Shown here one piece after another: positions 7,642-16,227 of a DNA stretch of 64,000 nucleotides. This DNA is from Paenibacillus silvae (GTDB lineage: Bacteria > Bacillota > Bacilli > Paenibacillales > Paenibacillaceae): NCBI RefSeq assembly GCF_014639235.1, contig NZ_BMFU01000006.1, positions 1-64,000 of the forward strand, written 5' to 3'. Each line of letters begins with the position of its first letter. The first letter of the stretch is position 1. The notes below the pieces were generated by a model that had not been told where the DNA came from, did not search any database, and saw only the letters and a list, made by a program, of their open reading frames with translations. The position numbers were made by a program, and so were the translations under genes.

Positions 7642-7941
7642 ATGGATCCACGACAATGCTAGTAGCTACACCACTTCATTGGCTAATGCCGTCAACAATG
7701 CACTGGTTGCTGCACTGGGCAAAACCGATCGTGGGGTGAAGAAAGCGCCAAGCCAACGTGGTGGGACAAATATCCACGTCATTGATCCTAAAAATACTAA
7801 AGCATGGGCCATTCTCCCTGAAATGCTGTTTATCGATACCGCATCGGCCGCAATACGTTGGTTGCTAATAAACAAACGTGTGCCCGCGCAATTGCTAACG
7901 GGATCAACAGCTTTGCCATGACTCTCCCGCCAATTAATTAA
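7642..7941 (+). pseudogene. Decayed copy 3 of N-acetylmuramoyl-L-alanine amidase
   Basis: A third amidase copy. The upstream leader (GAAGAGGAAATAATTCACTT...) is conserved, but it is joined directly to the middle of the gene at ATGGATCCACGAC, deleting the start codon and the DPGHGG zinc site. A one-base deletion (GCATCGGCCGC versus GCATCGGATCGC) then breaks the frame after DTAS. Its C-terminus PPIN with TAA at 7939-7941 differs slightly from the other copies, suggesting it is the original 3' end of the array. Confidence 0.85.
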
Positions 7942-7990
7942 AAACAAAAAAGGGACTAAGAACTTACAAGTTCTTAATTCCTTTTTTGTT
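7942..7990 (+). terminator. Terminator after amidase copy 3
   Basis: AAAAAAGGGACTAAGAACTT / AAGTTCTTAATTCCTTTTTT hairpin immediately after the copy-3 stop and before the lipoprotein gene. Confidence 0.8.
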
Positions 7991-8029
7991 TAAGTGTGTT
8001 ATTATATTTTTAGAAAAAGGAGGTATATA

Positions 8030-8581
8030 ATGAAAAAAATTCTTTTTATGTTATTTTTAGTCGTGATATTATCAGCTTGCAGTAACGGACAAGATTCAAC
8101 GAACTCCTCAAATGCTCAAGAACCAGGAAATACAGATGCTTCTAAAATTGAGGAACTTCAGAATGAGAACAATTCACTTAAAGAACAATTGGAAAACAGC
8201 AAAGGCGCGACGGATGAGACAGATCTTGTCAATAGTTTAAGGGAGACACTTAATCTGACTTTCAAAATAATTTCTGCTATGGAAAATAAGGACTACGCGT
8301 ATATTGAATCCGTATCTTCCTCCGACGTTGAAGTATCACAACAAAACAATTCCATTCTTTTAAAGAACGCAGAATCTACCTCAGAAGTTGCTTTTCTTAA
8401 AGAAATAAGTCTGGAAGAACTTGAATTTAGAGGATACAACCAAAAAGATAAAGATCACTTTATGCTCGCTTTAGCTAAAGTTATCACCACTAAAGGTTCT
8501 GAAGGTAACATTGAGTTGAATTTCGACTTTGTTCGCTCGAATAATGATGGTTGGCTCTTTAATGGTTTTACAACAAATTAA
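8030..8581 (+). CDS. Small lipoprotein of unknown function
   Basis: A 183-residue predicted lipoprotein. The signal is MKKILFMLFLVVILSAC with lipobox LSAC and lipidated Cys17. A Ser/Asn-rich linker follows, then a short coiled coil (IEELQNENNSLKEQLENSK) and a globular domain of about 110 residues resembling an NTF2/DUF-type fold (NLTFKIISAMENKDYAYIESVSS). The start is decided by AAGGAGG 6 nt upstream of 8030. It has its own terminator; no family is recognised. Confidence 0.85.
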   Translation: MKKILFMLFLVVILSACSNGQDSTNSSNAQEPGNTDASKIEELQNENNSLKEQLENSKGATDETDLVNSLRETLNLTFKIISAMENKDYAYIESVSSSDVEVSQQNNSILLKNAESTSEVAFLKEISLEELEFRGYNQKDKDHFMLALAKVITTKGSEGNIELNFDFVRSNNDGWLFNGFTTN

Positions 8582-8595
8582 AACTCGTCTTAACT

Positions 8596-8645
8596 AAGAA
8601 GAAGATCATAAACGGAAATTCTCGTTTATGATCTTCTTCTTTTTA
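8596..8645 (+). terminator. Terminator of the lipoprotein gene
   Basis: A perfect 19-bp stem (AAGAAGAAGATCATAAACG and its complement) with a T run, 15 nt after the stop. Confidence 0.9.
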
Positions 8646-8755
8646 TTAAATATTCATTTTTTTTGAGTATCCGAAGAATTTTTCTCAAATTCTCTCACCA
8701 CCGATATTTCAGGTCATTTTAATACAAGAATACCTAGATCACGCTGGAGTACCAA

Positions 8756-8940
8756 TATGGAATCACATACAATCTCAAGCGAATTCGTCGTGTCATGCAA
8801 AAGTACAACATCGTTTGTCCGATTCGAAAAGCGAATCCCGCACGTCGTACGGCCAAAACTACTAAAGAGCATTAAACCTGTCCTAACACGTTAAACCGAG
8901 CGTTTAAGCAAGGGATTGCAGGCAATGTACTATTAACGCC
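8756..8940 (+). pseudogene. IS3-family orfB transposase remnant
   Basis: One frame reads YGITYNLKRIRRVMQKYNIV, then CPIRKANPARRTAKTTKEH, a TAA stop at 8873-8875, and continues in the same frame as TCPNTLNRAFKQGIAGNVLLT. This is the HTH_21 and linker region of an IS3-group OrfB with one nonsense codon and both ends missing. It relates in family to the IS3 end at 1-104. The rest of the gap 8646-9108 holds no other supported feature. Confidence 0.8.
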
Positions 8941-9108
8941 CGTTAGTTCAACGTTCTTTACCATTCACATAAATCTAATACTCACACTTTCTTTATCTGT
9001 CTAATTTAATAAATAGAGGTTAGATATATGGTATATACCAAAATAACGCTAAATTAGCGAATTATAATGGAGGCTATGTCTTATTTCTTCAACAAGATCT
9101 AGGAGTAT

Positions 9109-9152
9109 AATAAGACCTCCATATAGAGGATTACTCTACTGGAGGTCTTATT
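9109..9152 (-). terminator. Inverted repeat 3' of the RCC1 gene
   Basis: AATAAGACCTCC and its complement GGAGGTCTTATT flank a 20-nt loop. It lies 38 nt past the RCC1 stop; the T content comes only from the stem end, so terminator strength is uncertain. Confidence 0.5.
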
Positions 9153-9189
9153 AACTAATAATTAGTTGATATCCATTGAATTTTCTTCA

Positions 9190-11511
9190 CTAGCTACTAT
9201 CCTTTATCGAAGGACTTGTGAGGTATGATTCATCTTCTTCAATTCTGAAGTTAATAACAATCTCTCCATTTGTAGTCTCTAGCAAGACACCTAAATCTTC
9301 AAATGTGATATAACCTTCAGAATCTGAGGTTATATGAACATTCCCTAACAAAGTACCAATAATATCTCCTGCTATCTCAGCCACAATTCTTGCACCAGAA
9401 ACAGGATCTCCATTACCATTAATAACTCTAAGGACTGGCTGGGCATCAAAGATTTCTCCATTAATTGCACTTGTTGAAGGAAGACTCACAAAGTCTAAAA
9501 CTGCTTCTGACCTATCCGTTGAAATATTCAAAGTGATTACTTGTTGCTTATCAAATCCTTGAAGTTCAAAATTTAAAATATATGATCCTTCATCATCAAA
9601 TGTTAAAGGAAGATATGCGATCCCTCCATTAAAGTTTATATCTTCAATTGTAGGATCAATAGTCACTTGGTTATCATTTGAAGTGTGATACTTAGTCATA
9701 TTCAGTTTACTAATAGCATTATATGAACTGTCATGTACTCCATCAGCGCCATATACAGATAATGTCACTGTAACTTGGCCAGTGTCCATTTTGCTGCCAT
9801 TATCCACTTCAACAGTGAAATATGATGGTAACGCAGCCAAGTTAAATGAATTAGATTCATTTAGGCCCGAAACCATTATAGGTATTAAACTATTGCTTAA
9901 GGTCCCGTCACCCAGTTGACCTTTATCATTTCGTCCCCAGGACCAGACCGTATTATCTGCTTTCAATGCCAGAGTAGAATACTCGCCTCCGGCTATAGTG
10001 CGTACTCCTGTTATCCCAGATAATTTTTTGGGAGAAGATTGGATCACCTCCGTTGTTCCATTACCCAGTTGGCCATAGTTATTCGTTCTTCCCCAGGCCC
10101 ACACACTTCCGTCACTCTCCACGGCAAAACCACTACTCAATCCTACGCCAATAGATGTTATTTGGTTGAATCCTCCCAGTTTATAGGGGGCTGCAGTAGC
10201 TGTACTGTAGGCAAAGTTACTTCCCCACTCCCAGACTGTACCATCGGTAAGCAAAACTACTACATGATAGTCGCCTGCGGCAACCTGAGACACATTTTTA
10301 ATGGTAGTGATTTCAATGGGTCTGGTTTGTTGTCCGAGTCCAGTTGCCCCTAATTGGTAGTAGGAATTGGTTCCCCAGCCCCATAACGTTCCATCACTTT
10401 TTAAAGCCATTGCATACTCTCGGCCCGCCGATAATGCACTGACCCCCGTCAACCCAGAGACTTGTACCGGTTTGGTCTTCAATACAGTTGTTCCATCTCC
10501 CAGTTGGCCTCGGTTATTTATCCCCCACGACCAAACCGTACCGTTACGTTTCAATGCGTAGCTGTTGTTGTTTCGCGCGGCAATGGCGATGATTCCTTCC
10601 AGTTCTGGTACTTGTACCGGAACAAGACTCGTAGTGGTATTCCCGGTTCCCAATTGCCCAGTCGTATTCAAGCCCCACGTCCAGACTGTCCCATCTCGTT
10701 TCAACACCATACTGTGATTTTCACCTGCAGCCACTGCAATGACATCACTCAAACCTTTAACTTGTACTGCTGTGGTTTGGTTCGTTGTCGTTCCATCGCC
10801 TAGTTGACCATAGGTATTCACTCCCCAGGTCCATACGGTACCATCAGCTTTTATCATAATGCTATGATTACTGCTTGTACTTATGAGACTAAGTGGGGTG
10901 CTTTCAAAATAAATTCCCTCTTGAGAGGAATTCTCAGCCTCATCCCTTGCGATTATCTTAATTTCATAAGATTTGTTTTGTTTTAGATTCTCAAAAGTAT
11001 ATTCTGTGTCTATAACTGTCGCTATATAAGTTGAATCTAAATAAACGTCATACCCCGTTACACCAACATTATCATTTGATGCAGCCCAAGATATTTTTAT
11101 TCTTTTATAGTCTCTGATTAATGTTGTAATGTTTTTTGGTTGTGAGGGGGCTGTCTTATCTACCTTCGCCTCTCCAGAAACTATCTCGCTTTCATTAAAA
11201 ACATTATCTAATGATTTTGCATAGACTTGATGTAGGCCTTCATTACTGATAATCACAGGTTCTTTATAGTCTACCCAATCTTCACTATTGTTAATTTTGT
11301 ACTGGTATTTTTGGAAGCCACTGTCCTCATCCACTGCATCCAGTAAGGTTACACTGACAAACTTGTTCGTCCATTTCAAAGGCTCTACAACCATCTTCGG
11401 ATTGGTAGGATTGGTTGTATCTACTTTAATCGTTTCCTCAAGTACTTCAGAGTCGTTTCTATTTTTGTCTCTTGCAAAAGATTTAAATTTATAAATGCCG
11501 GTTTCAGGCAT
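9190..11511 (-). CDS. RCC1-repeat beta-propeller surface protein, 5'-truncated
   Basis: 773 residues of extracellular-type modules. Residues 1-120 hold two Ig-like segments (one around TNPTNPKMVVEPLKWTNKFV), and about 125-210 a fibronectin-III-like domain (DKTAPSQPKNITTL...). About 215-565 form seven RCC1 blades, each with WxWGxNxxGQLGDG-like repeats (WTWGVNTYGQLGDG, WSWGINNRGQLGDG, WAWGRTNNYGQLGNG). About 570-773 hold two Ig/invasin-like domains. There is no signal peptide: an in-frame TAG lies three codons upstream of the first ATG and the protein begins mid-domain (MPETGIYKFKSFARD). The 5' part, including the secretion signal, has probably been lost, so the gene may be non-functional. It sits in a region with IS remnants. 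Confidence 0.8.
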   Translation of the reverse strand: MPETGIYKFKSFARDKNRNDSEVLEETIKVDTTNPTNPKMVVEPLKWTNKFVSVTLLDAVDEDSGFQKYQYKINNSEDWVDYKEPVIISNEGLHQVYAKSLDNVFNESEIVSGEAKVDKTAPSQPKNITTLIRDYKRIKISWAASNDNVGVTGYDVYLDSTYIATVIDTEYTFENLKQNKSYEIKIIARDEAENSSQEGIYFESTPLSLISTSSNHSIMIKADGTVWTWGVNTYGQLGDGTTTNQTTAVQVKGLSDVIAVAAGENHSMVLKRDGTVWTWGLNTTGQLGTGNTTTSLVPVQVPELEGIIAIAARNNNSYALKRNGTVWSWGINNRGQLGDGTTVLKTKPVQVSGLTGVSALSAGREYAMALKSDGTLWGWGTNSYYQLGATGLGQQTRPIEITTIKNVSQVAAGDYHVVVLLTDGTVWEWGSNFAYSTATAAPYKLGGFNQITSIGVGLSSGFAVESDGSVWAWGRTNNYGQLGNGTTEVIQSSPKKLSGITGVRTIAGGEYSTLALKADNTVWSWGRNDKGQLGDGTLSNSLIPIMVSGLNESNSFNLAALPSYFTVEVDNGSKMDTGQVTVTLSVYGADGVHDSSYNAISKLNMTKYHTSNDNQVTIDPTIEDINFNGGIAYLPLTFDDEGSYILNFELQGFDKQQVITLNISTDRSEAVLDFVSLPSTSAINGEIFDAQPVLRVINGNGDPVSGARIVAEIAGDIIGTLLGNVHITSDSEGYITFEDLGVLLETTNGEIVINFRIEEDESYLTSPSIKDSS

Positions 11512-11654
11512 ATACAGGCGCTACCTTTTTTTATAATATTGTAAAGCTCTGTCATCCTGTCTGCTAATTCTGATTGCGGCTCCCCGCTGATGATTCATAT
11601 CGGGTAGACGTCATATATAACATTTCTTAATAAAAAGTAGTAAAAAAACAATAA

Positions 11655-12953
11655 CTATATCTTGTACGCCTTCATCGCTTTGAACAGCTCTTTGAAGGTT
11701 GGACGTTTACCGTACATCAGTACGCCAGTACGATAGATTTTGGCTGCAAGCCAGCCGAAGATCAGGATGGATACGGCCAGAATGGCAAGGGAGAGCAGAA
11801 TCTCCCAGGTCGGTGCGACTCCTGCCCCGATCCGTACCAGAATCGCCGTTGGCGAGGTGAACGGAATGAAGCTTGCGATTTTTAACAATAAAATATTTGG
11901 TGTAGAAATGCTGAAAATCGCAATATAGAAGGACACCAGCGAGAGCATCGTAATTGGCAGCACAGCCTGACCAAGCTCTTCCGTGCGGCTTACCATCGAA
12001 CCAATAGCTGCGAACATAACGGCATACAGGAAGTAACCCAGAATGTAGAAAATAAGCCCGTATACGATCACCGCTATATTAATGTCGTTAACACTCATAT
12101 TAAGATCACCAAGCACTGCACGGTTGTGCGGTAGCATGATGTTACCGGCTACAACAGCTCCGAAGATACCGATCTGCAGCAGGCCTACCATGAAGATACC
12201 GATAATTTTGCCGAACATCTGACTGAGCGGAGACACACTTGTAATCAGAATTTCCATGATGCGCGAGCTTTTCTCGGCTGTAATCTCGGAAGCAATCATA
12301 TTACCTGTCATCATTGTGGATGTGAACAGCAGGATGATCAAGAGATAGACTACGATGTAGTTAATCGGACTCATCGATTTTTCGGAACCCGCACCCGCTT
12401 CTCCTTCATCTGTGCTTAAACTCTGAGCAGTCAGCTTTACAGGTGTAGTGATCAGCGCCTTTTGTTCGGCGGTCAGCACATCCTTAACGACGACATCCAG
12501 CTTCACACTCTGCAAGGCCGCTTCAAGCGACGTTATAATCTGCGGTGAAATATCGTCTGAGGAATAGAGCACAGGCTTCGGGAACTCCTGTCCTTGTACC
12601 GTTTCAAGCTTCAAATAACCGTCGATTACACCTTTATTCACATCTTCTTTCAGCGCCGCTTCATCCTTATCTCCACCCATAATCAGACGATAAGCCTGAT
12701 TACCCTGTGCAGAAGAGAAGTTCTCCAGCTTCTGTGCCACATCCTGCTGCTCTGTTGTCAGAACTCCAATGTTTACGGGATTACTGCCAGAAGCTCCGCC
12801 ACCAATGGAGCCGCCATTAAATAAGGTAATGAAATATGGAACATTGAGTCCAATCGTAATTAAAAGTGCAAGTACAATGGTCGTGACCATAAACGACTTC
12901 GTTTTTACTTTGTTTTTGAACGTGAAACCTGTAATTGTGCCCATTTTATTCAT
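11655..12953 (-). CDS. ABC-2 type transporter permease (YhaP/NatB-like)
   Basis: About 432 residues. An N-terminal membrane segment (TTIVLALLITIGLNVPYFI) is followed by a large extracellular domain and then five to six C-terminal segments (YIVVYLLIILLFTSTMMTG, IIGIFMVGLLQIGIFGAVV, ILLSLAILAVSILIFGWLA). The arrangement and the conserved MIASEITAEKSSRIMEILITSV match ABC-2 exporters of the NatB/YhaP kind. It overlaps the ATPase gene upstream, so the two form one exporter; the substrate may be Na+, a peptide or a drug. The start is ATG 12953 (GGTGAG nearby); GTG 12962 is possible. Confidence 0.85.
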   Translation of the reverse strand: MNKMGTITGFTFKNKVKTKSFMVTTIVLALLITIGLNVPYFITLFNGGSIGGGASGSNPVNIGVLTTEQQDVAQKLENFSSAQGNQAYRLIMGGDKDEAALKEDVNKGVIDGYLKLETVQGQEFPKPVLYSSDDISPQIITSLEAALQSVKLDVVVKDVLTAEQKALITTPVKLTAQSLSTDEGEAGAGSEKSMSPINYIVVYLLIILLFTSTMMTGNMIASEITAEKSSRIMEILITSVSPLSQMFGKIIGIFMVGLLQIGIFGAVVAGNIMLPHNRAVLGDLNMSVNDINIAVIVYGLIFYILGYFLYAVMFAAIGSMVSRTEELGQAVLPITMLSLVSFYIAIFSISTPNILLLKIASFIPFTSPTAILVRIGAGVAPTWEILLSLAILAVSILIFGWLAAKIYRTGVLMYGKRPTFKELFKAMKAYKI

Positions 12954-13848
12954 TCGACTCACCTACCTCACGAATAAAGATTTGGTTAAGCGTTGGTTCC
13001 TTGATCTCAAAATGCTCTACGGTCGTCTGACTCATCGCTGTCTTCAGAATCTCCTGAGCCACCTCAGCCTGGCTGACATGGATCAGATATCCGCGTTCGT
13101 TGTGGTCCACGTGTTTTACACCTTCCAGCTGCTCCAAACCTTCCACCTGTCCGATCGTGCTGAGATATACCTGTTCACGTGGATAACGGCTTTTAATCTC
13201 CTTGATTTCACCCTGCACTACTGTGTTAGAGCGATGCAATATCGTGATCTGACGACACAGCTCCTCAACATGTTCCATACGATGCGTGGAGAACAGGATC
13301 GCCGTACCTTCATCACGCAGTTCCTTAACCGTAGATTTAAGCAGCTCCACGTTAACCGGATCAAGTCCGCTAAACGCCTCATCCAGAATCAGAATCTGAG
13401 GTCTGTGCACCACTGCTGCAATAAAACCCATCTTCTGCTGGTTCCCTTTGGATAACTCTTCAATCTTTTTATCGTAATATTCCGGCACTTCAAACCGCTT
13501 TAACCAGTATTTCAAGCTCTCATCTGCATCTTTGGCTTTCATGCCACGCAGGCGTGCCAGATAATTGATCTGTTCACTTACCTTTACTTTCGGATACAAC
13601 CCTCGTTCTTCAGGCAAATACCCCATGATCTGCTGCAGTTCCGTGTTATAAGGCTTGCCGTTGTATAAAATGTTACCGCCATCCGGGTGAATCAGCCCCA
13701 GCACCATGCGCATTGTAGTTGTTTTACCTGCGCCATTGGCTCCGAGCAGCCCATAAATCTCACCCTCTTTGACATTCAGTGTTACTCCATTAACGGCTGT
13801 CTTGTCTGCATACTGTTTGACGACTTGCTTTAATTCCAATCGGTTCAT
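12946..13848 (-). CDS. ABC transporter ATP-binding protein (YhaQ/NatA-like)
   Basis: A 300-residue ATPase. Walker A is GANGAGKTT, the signature is LSKGNQQKMGF and Walker B plus D-loop is LILDEAFSGLDPVN, with the switch His in FSTHRMEH. The MGYLPEERGLYPKVKV stretch is typical of the YhaQ group. A C-terminal domain of about 80 residues (YPREQVYLSTIGQVEGLEQL...) is characteristic. It ends inside the permease gene, so the pair is coupled. Confidence 0.9.
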   Translation of the reverse strand: MNRLELKQVVKQYADKTAVNGVTLNVKEGEIYGLLGANGAGKTTTMRMVLGLIHPDGGNILYNGKPYNTELQQIMGYLPEERGLYPKVKVSEQINYLARLRGMKAKDADESLKYWLKRFEVPEYYDKKIEELSKGNQQKMGFIAAVVHRPQILILDEAFSGLDPVNVELLKSTVKELRDEGTAILFSTHRMEHVEELCRQITILHRSNTVVQGEIKEIKSRYPREQVYLSTIGQVEGLEQLEGVKHVDHNERGYLIHVSQAEVAQEILKTAMSQTTVEHFEIKEPTLNQIFIREVGESNE

Positions 13849-13868
13849 TCAGAATCGTCTCCCTTCGG

Positions 13869-14768
13869 TTATCTCCACTGTACGGGTGCATACCCGGCAA
13901 TCCAATATTCCAGCACTTCTCCCAGCTCCAGATTGCGAATCTGAAGCACCCGGTGATTGGACAACTCCAGCCTTTCCTGAGCCTCGCTCACCCGGGTTGT
14001 AATGACACGGATCAAGCCATTCTCTTCCCGAAAAGATTCCACAACCCCCGGAATACTCTCAGGCCGCAGGTCCCCTTCATACCAGATTTCCTTCCACTGC
14101 TCGAGCACAAGGTCCTTCTCTGCCATACCCAGAACCTGACCGCGATGCATCAATACGATATAGTCCGCGAGCCGCTTCACTTCATCTGCAATATGAGTGG
14201 CAATGAGAATGGTCGTGTCTCCACCTTCCATATAATCGCGGAACTGTTCAACCATGACCTTCCATGCAAAAGGATCAAGACCGGATGAAGGCTCATCCAG
14301 CAGCAGAAGCTTCGGACGAGCGGCAAGCGCCGCGGCAATCTCGAATTTCCGCCGTTCTCCCTTGGACATCTTGTTGAGCTTCACATCACTTGGCACATCC
14401 ATGTCTTGTATCAGCTGTTGAAACAGCCTCGTATCCCACCTCGGGTACCAATGTGACCGAAAATCAGCAGCCTCCTGCGGTGTCATCCGGTTCTCTTCCA
14501 GACCACTGTTATCGGCCACAAAGCCGATCTGCTGCCTTAGCTCAACCGGAAGCGGTCCCGAATGCTCCTGTCCAAACCATATGATCTCTCCGCTGTCCGG
14601 CAGTACAATTTGCTGCAGCATATTCAGAAGTGTGCTTTTGCCAGAGCCGTTATGCCCCAGAATAGCCACCACATAGCCCTCCGGGATGGTCAGATCAATC
14701 GGTCCGATAACCCTGCGCTTACGCATTTTCGATACCCCGTTTAACTGAATAGCTATCGGTTCTGTCAT
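13869..14768 (-). CDS. ABC transporter ATP-binding protein (YtrB-like)
   Basis: A 299-residue ATPase. Walker A is GHNGSGKST, the signature is MSKGERRKFEIA and Walker B is LLLLDEPSSGLDPF, with His in IATHIADE. The family pairs with YtrA-type GntR regulators, and such a gene lies directly upstream. A GGGGAGG Shine-Dalgarno precedes it. It is 20 nt upstream of the YhaQ-like gene, so all may be co-transcribed. Its dedicated permease is probably the membrane protein at 15295-16014. Confidence 0.9.
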   Translation of the reverse strand: MTEPIAIQLNGVSKMRKRRVIGPIDLTIPEGYVVAILGHNGSGKSTLLNMLQQIVLPDSGEIIWFGQEHSGPLPVELRQQIGFVADNSGLEENRMTPQEAADFRSHWYPRWDTRLFQQLIQDMDVPSDVKLNKMSKGERRKFEIAAALAARPKLLLLDEPSSGLDPFAWKVMVEQFRDYMEGGDTTILIATHIADEVKRLADYIVLMHRGQVLGMAEKDLVLEQWKEIWYEGDLRPESIPGVVESFREENGLIRVITTRVSEAQERLELSNHRVLQIRNLELGEVLEYWIAGYAPVQWR

Positions 14769-14786
14769 ATGAACACCTCCCCCCTT

Positions 14787-15185
14787 TTATTTGGAATAGA
14801 TTGCTCTCAGCGCTTCCCGAAACAAGCTTTCCATCTCTTCTTCTGTACAACCAACAGCCTTGCCCGACTGTACCGCAGCCTGCATCGCTTCCTCCGCAGC
14901 CTTCAGCCTGTAATTTTCACGATCTCCTGCTTCAACCTGGGCCACAAATGTACCTGTCCCCTGCTTCGTACGAAGCAGACCTTCATTCTCCAGATCCTGA
15001 TAGACCCGTCTAACCGTAATTACACTGCAATTCAGTGCCCCGGCAAACTCACGAATGGACGGCAAATGTGTCCCCTCCCCCAATTGACCCGTTATAATTA
15101 ACGACCTTAACTGATTCTCAATCTGGTGATACAAAGGTTCAGCGCTATTTTCATTGATTTGAATGGGTATTTTCACAACTTGCAC
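14787..15185 (-). CDS. GntR-family regulator, YtrA subfamily
   Basis: 132 residues with the N-terminal winged HTH of GntR (PLYHQIENQLRSLIITGQLG, then LPSIREFAGALNCSVITVRRVYQDLENEGLL and TKQGTGTFVA). A short helical C-terminus of about 50 residues, instead of an effector domain, marks the YtrA subfamily, which represses adjacent ABC exporter genes, often in response to cell-wall antibiotics. It is GTG-initiated. A candidate operator lies upstream of the first gene at 16082-16107. Confidence 0.9.
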   Translation of the reverse strand: MQVVKIPIQINENSAEPLYHQIENQLRSLIITGQLGEGTHLPSIREFAGALNCSVITVRRVYQDLENEGLLRTKQGTGTFVAQVEAGDRENYRLKAAEEAMQAAVQSGKAVGCTEEEMESLFREALRAIYSK

Positions 15186-15294
15186 CTCGCCCTCCGGTAC
15201 ACTTCATTCACTTGCCTGAACGTGCCGGCTTCATCCATATTCTTTTAAATTGTATTTATCTCTTCTCTATTAATTCAATTCATCCCAACTGTCT

Positions 15295-16014
15295 CTAATT
15301 CAAATCCCTTACGGCCAGCTTCCTCAGTGTTAATCGACTAAATCCCCATAACACTGCTGATCCGGCAACCATTGCAATCCACATCATCGGAGATAACAAG
15401 CCCCAGGCCTTACTATAGTGAATGACATACCAGAATCCATAGTTGCCCGACATACGAATCACCAAGGATATAACAATCGTCAATGGCAGGAACAAAAAGC
15501 TGAGAAGCAAATATTTTTTCCCGCTAAACAAAAATTCCCCGTAAATATACAAGCCCGTAATCAACAGCCCATATCCTGTGCAGCTCAGCGCAAAGGCCAA
15601 ATACTGATCCCATGTGAAGTTCTCCGTATGCAGTCTGACAGCATATAGTGATCCGTAGAAAAAGAATCCATTGTACGCAAACGCAATCAGAGATTGCTGC
15701 AGTCTTGACCACATCACCGTCTCATTCGGGATCGGAAGTCTGCGATAATAGGCCAGCATCTGTGTGTAAGAGTCCTCCTGTATGTATCGGAAGGAACGTC
15801 TGCTAAAGAGAAATCCCTGGAACGGCAGCATAATCAAAAAAAATGCATCCACCACCGGATTAACAAGATTGCTTTCCTGTTGCCCAATCAACAGCACACC
15901 GCTCATACTGCCCGTATAGATCATAAATATGGCGGTCCATAACCACTGCAGCTTATCCTTCTTGAACTCATTGCGGGTCAGCCACCACGCTTGCTTCCAT
16001 GCATCCATATTCAT
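15295..16014 (-). CDS. Six-TM membrane protein, probable ABC exporter permease
   Basis: 239 residues with six hydrophobic segments (LQWLWTAIFMIYTGSMSGVLLIG; VVDAFFLIMLPFQGFLFSRR; IAFAYNGFFFYGSLYAV; YLAFALSCTGYGLLITGLYIYG; YLLLSFLFLPLTIVISLVI; MMWIAMVAGSAVLWGF). The N-terminal cytosolic stretch before TM1 is typical of ABC-2 permeases. It is the first gene of the GntR/ABC operon and the likely membrane partner of the YtrB-like ATPase. No family motif is recognised, so the role rests on context. Confidence 0.75.
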   Translation of the reverse strand: MNMDAWKQAWWLTRNEFKKDKLQWLWTAIFMIYTGSMSGVLLIGQQESNLVNPVVDAFFLIMLPFQGFLFSRRSFRYIQEDSYTQMLAYYRRLPIPNETVMWSRLQQSLIAFAYNGFFFYGSLYAVRLHTENFTWDQYLAFALSCTGYGLLITGLYIYGEFLFSGKKYLLLSFLFLPLTIVISLVIRMSGNYGFWYVIHYSKAWGLLSPMMWIAMVAGSAVLWGFSRLTLRKLAVRDLN

Positions 16015-16081
16015 GCCTGCCTTTCAAATGTCTTACATTATGTTCATTGCTGTACTGTGCTTTTGATTGTTTCACTGTGTC

Positions 16082-16107
16082 TACTGTATATATCAATATA
16101 CACAGTA
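16082..16107 (-). promoter_or_regulatory. Candidate operator of the YtrA-type GntR repressor
   Basis: A near-perfect 26-nt palindrome (TACTGTrTATAT, two central bases, ATATAyACAGTA; 11 of 13 pairs match) lies 68 nt upstream of the first gene of the GntR/ABC operon. Long AT-rich palindromes of this type are known operators of YtrA-subfamily regulators. Position and symmetry are seen; binding is inferred. Confidence 0.6.
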
Positions 16108-16227
16108 TACAGACCCGTCTCTAATTCCGTCAACTCCTTTTTTCCTGAATCAGGAAAGCAGCATAGGAAAAACATGCATTCTGCGATAAAATAAACCTGC
16201 GAGCTTAGAAGAGAGGAATGATTCCCT

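Noticed and set aside
6337..8581. Prophage lysis module
   Set aside because: The amidase alone could be phage-derived, but no holin, structural, integrase or other phage gene is in the region.
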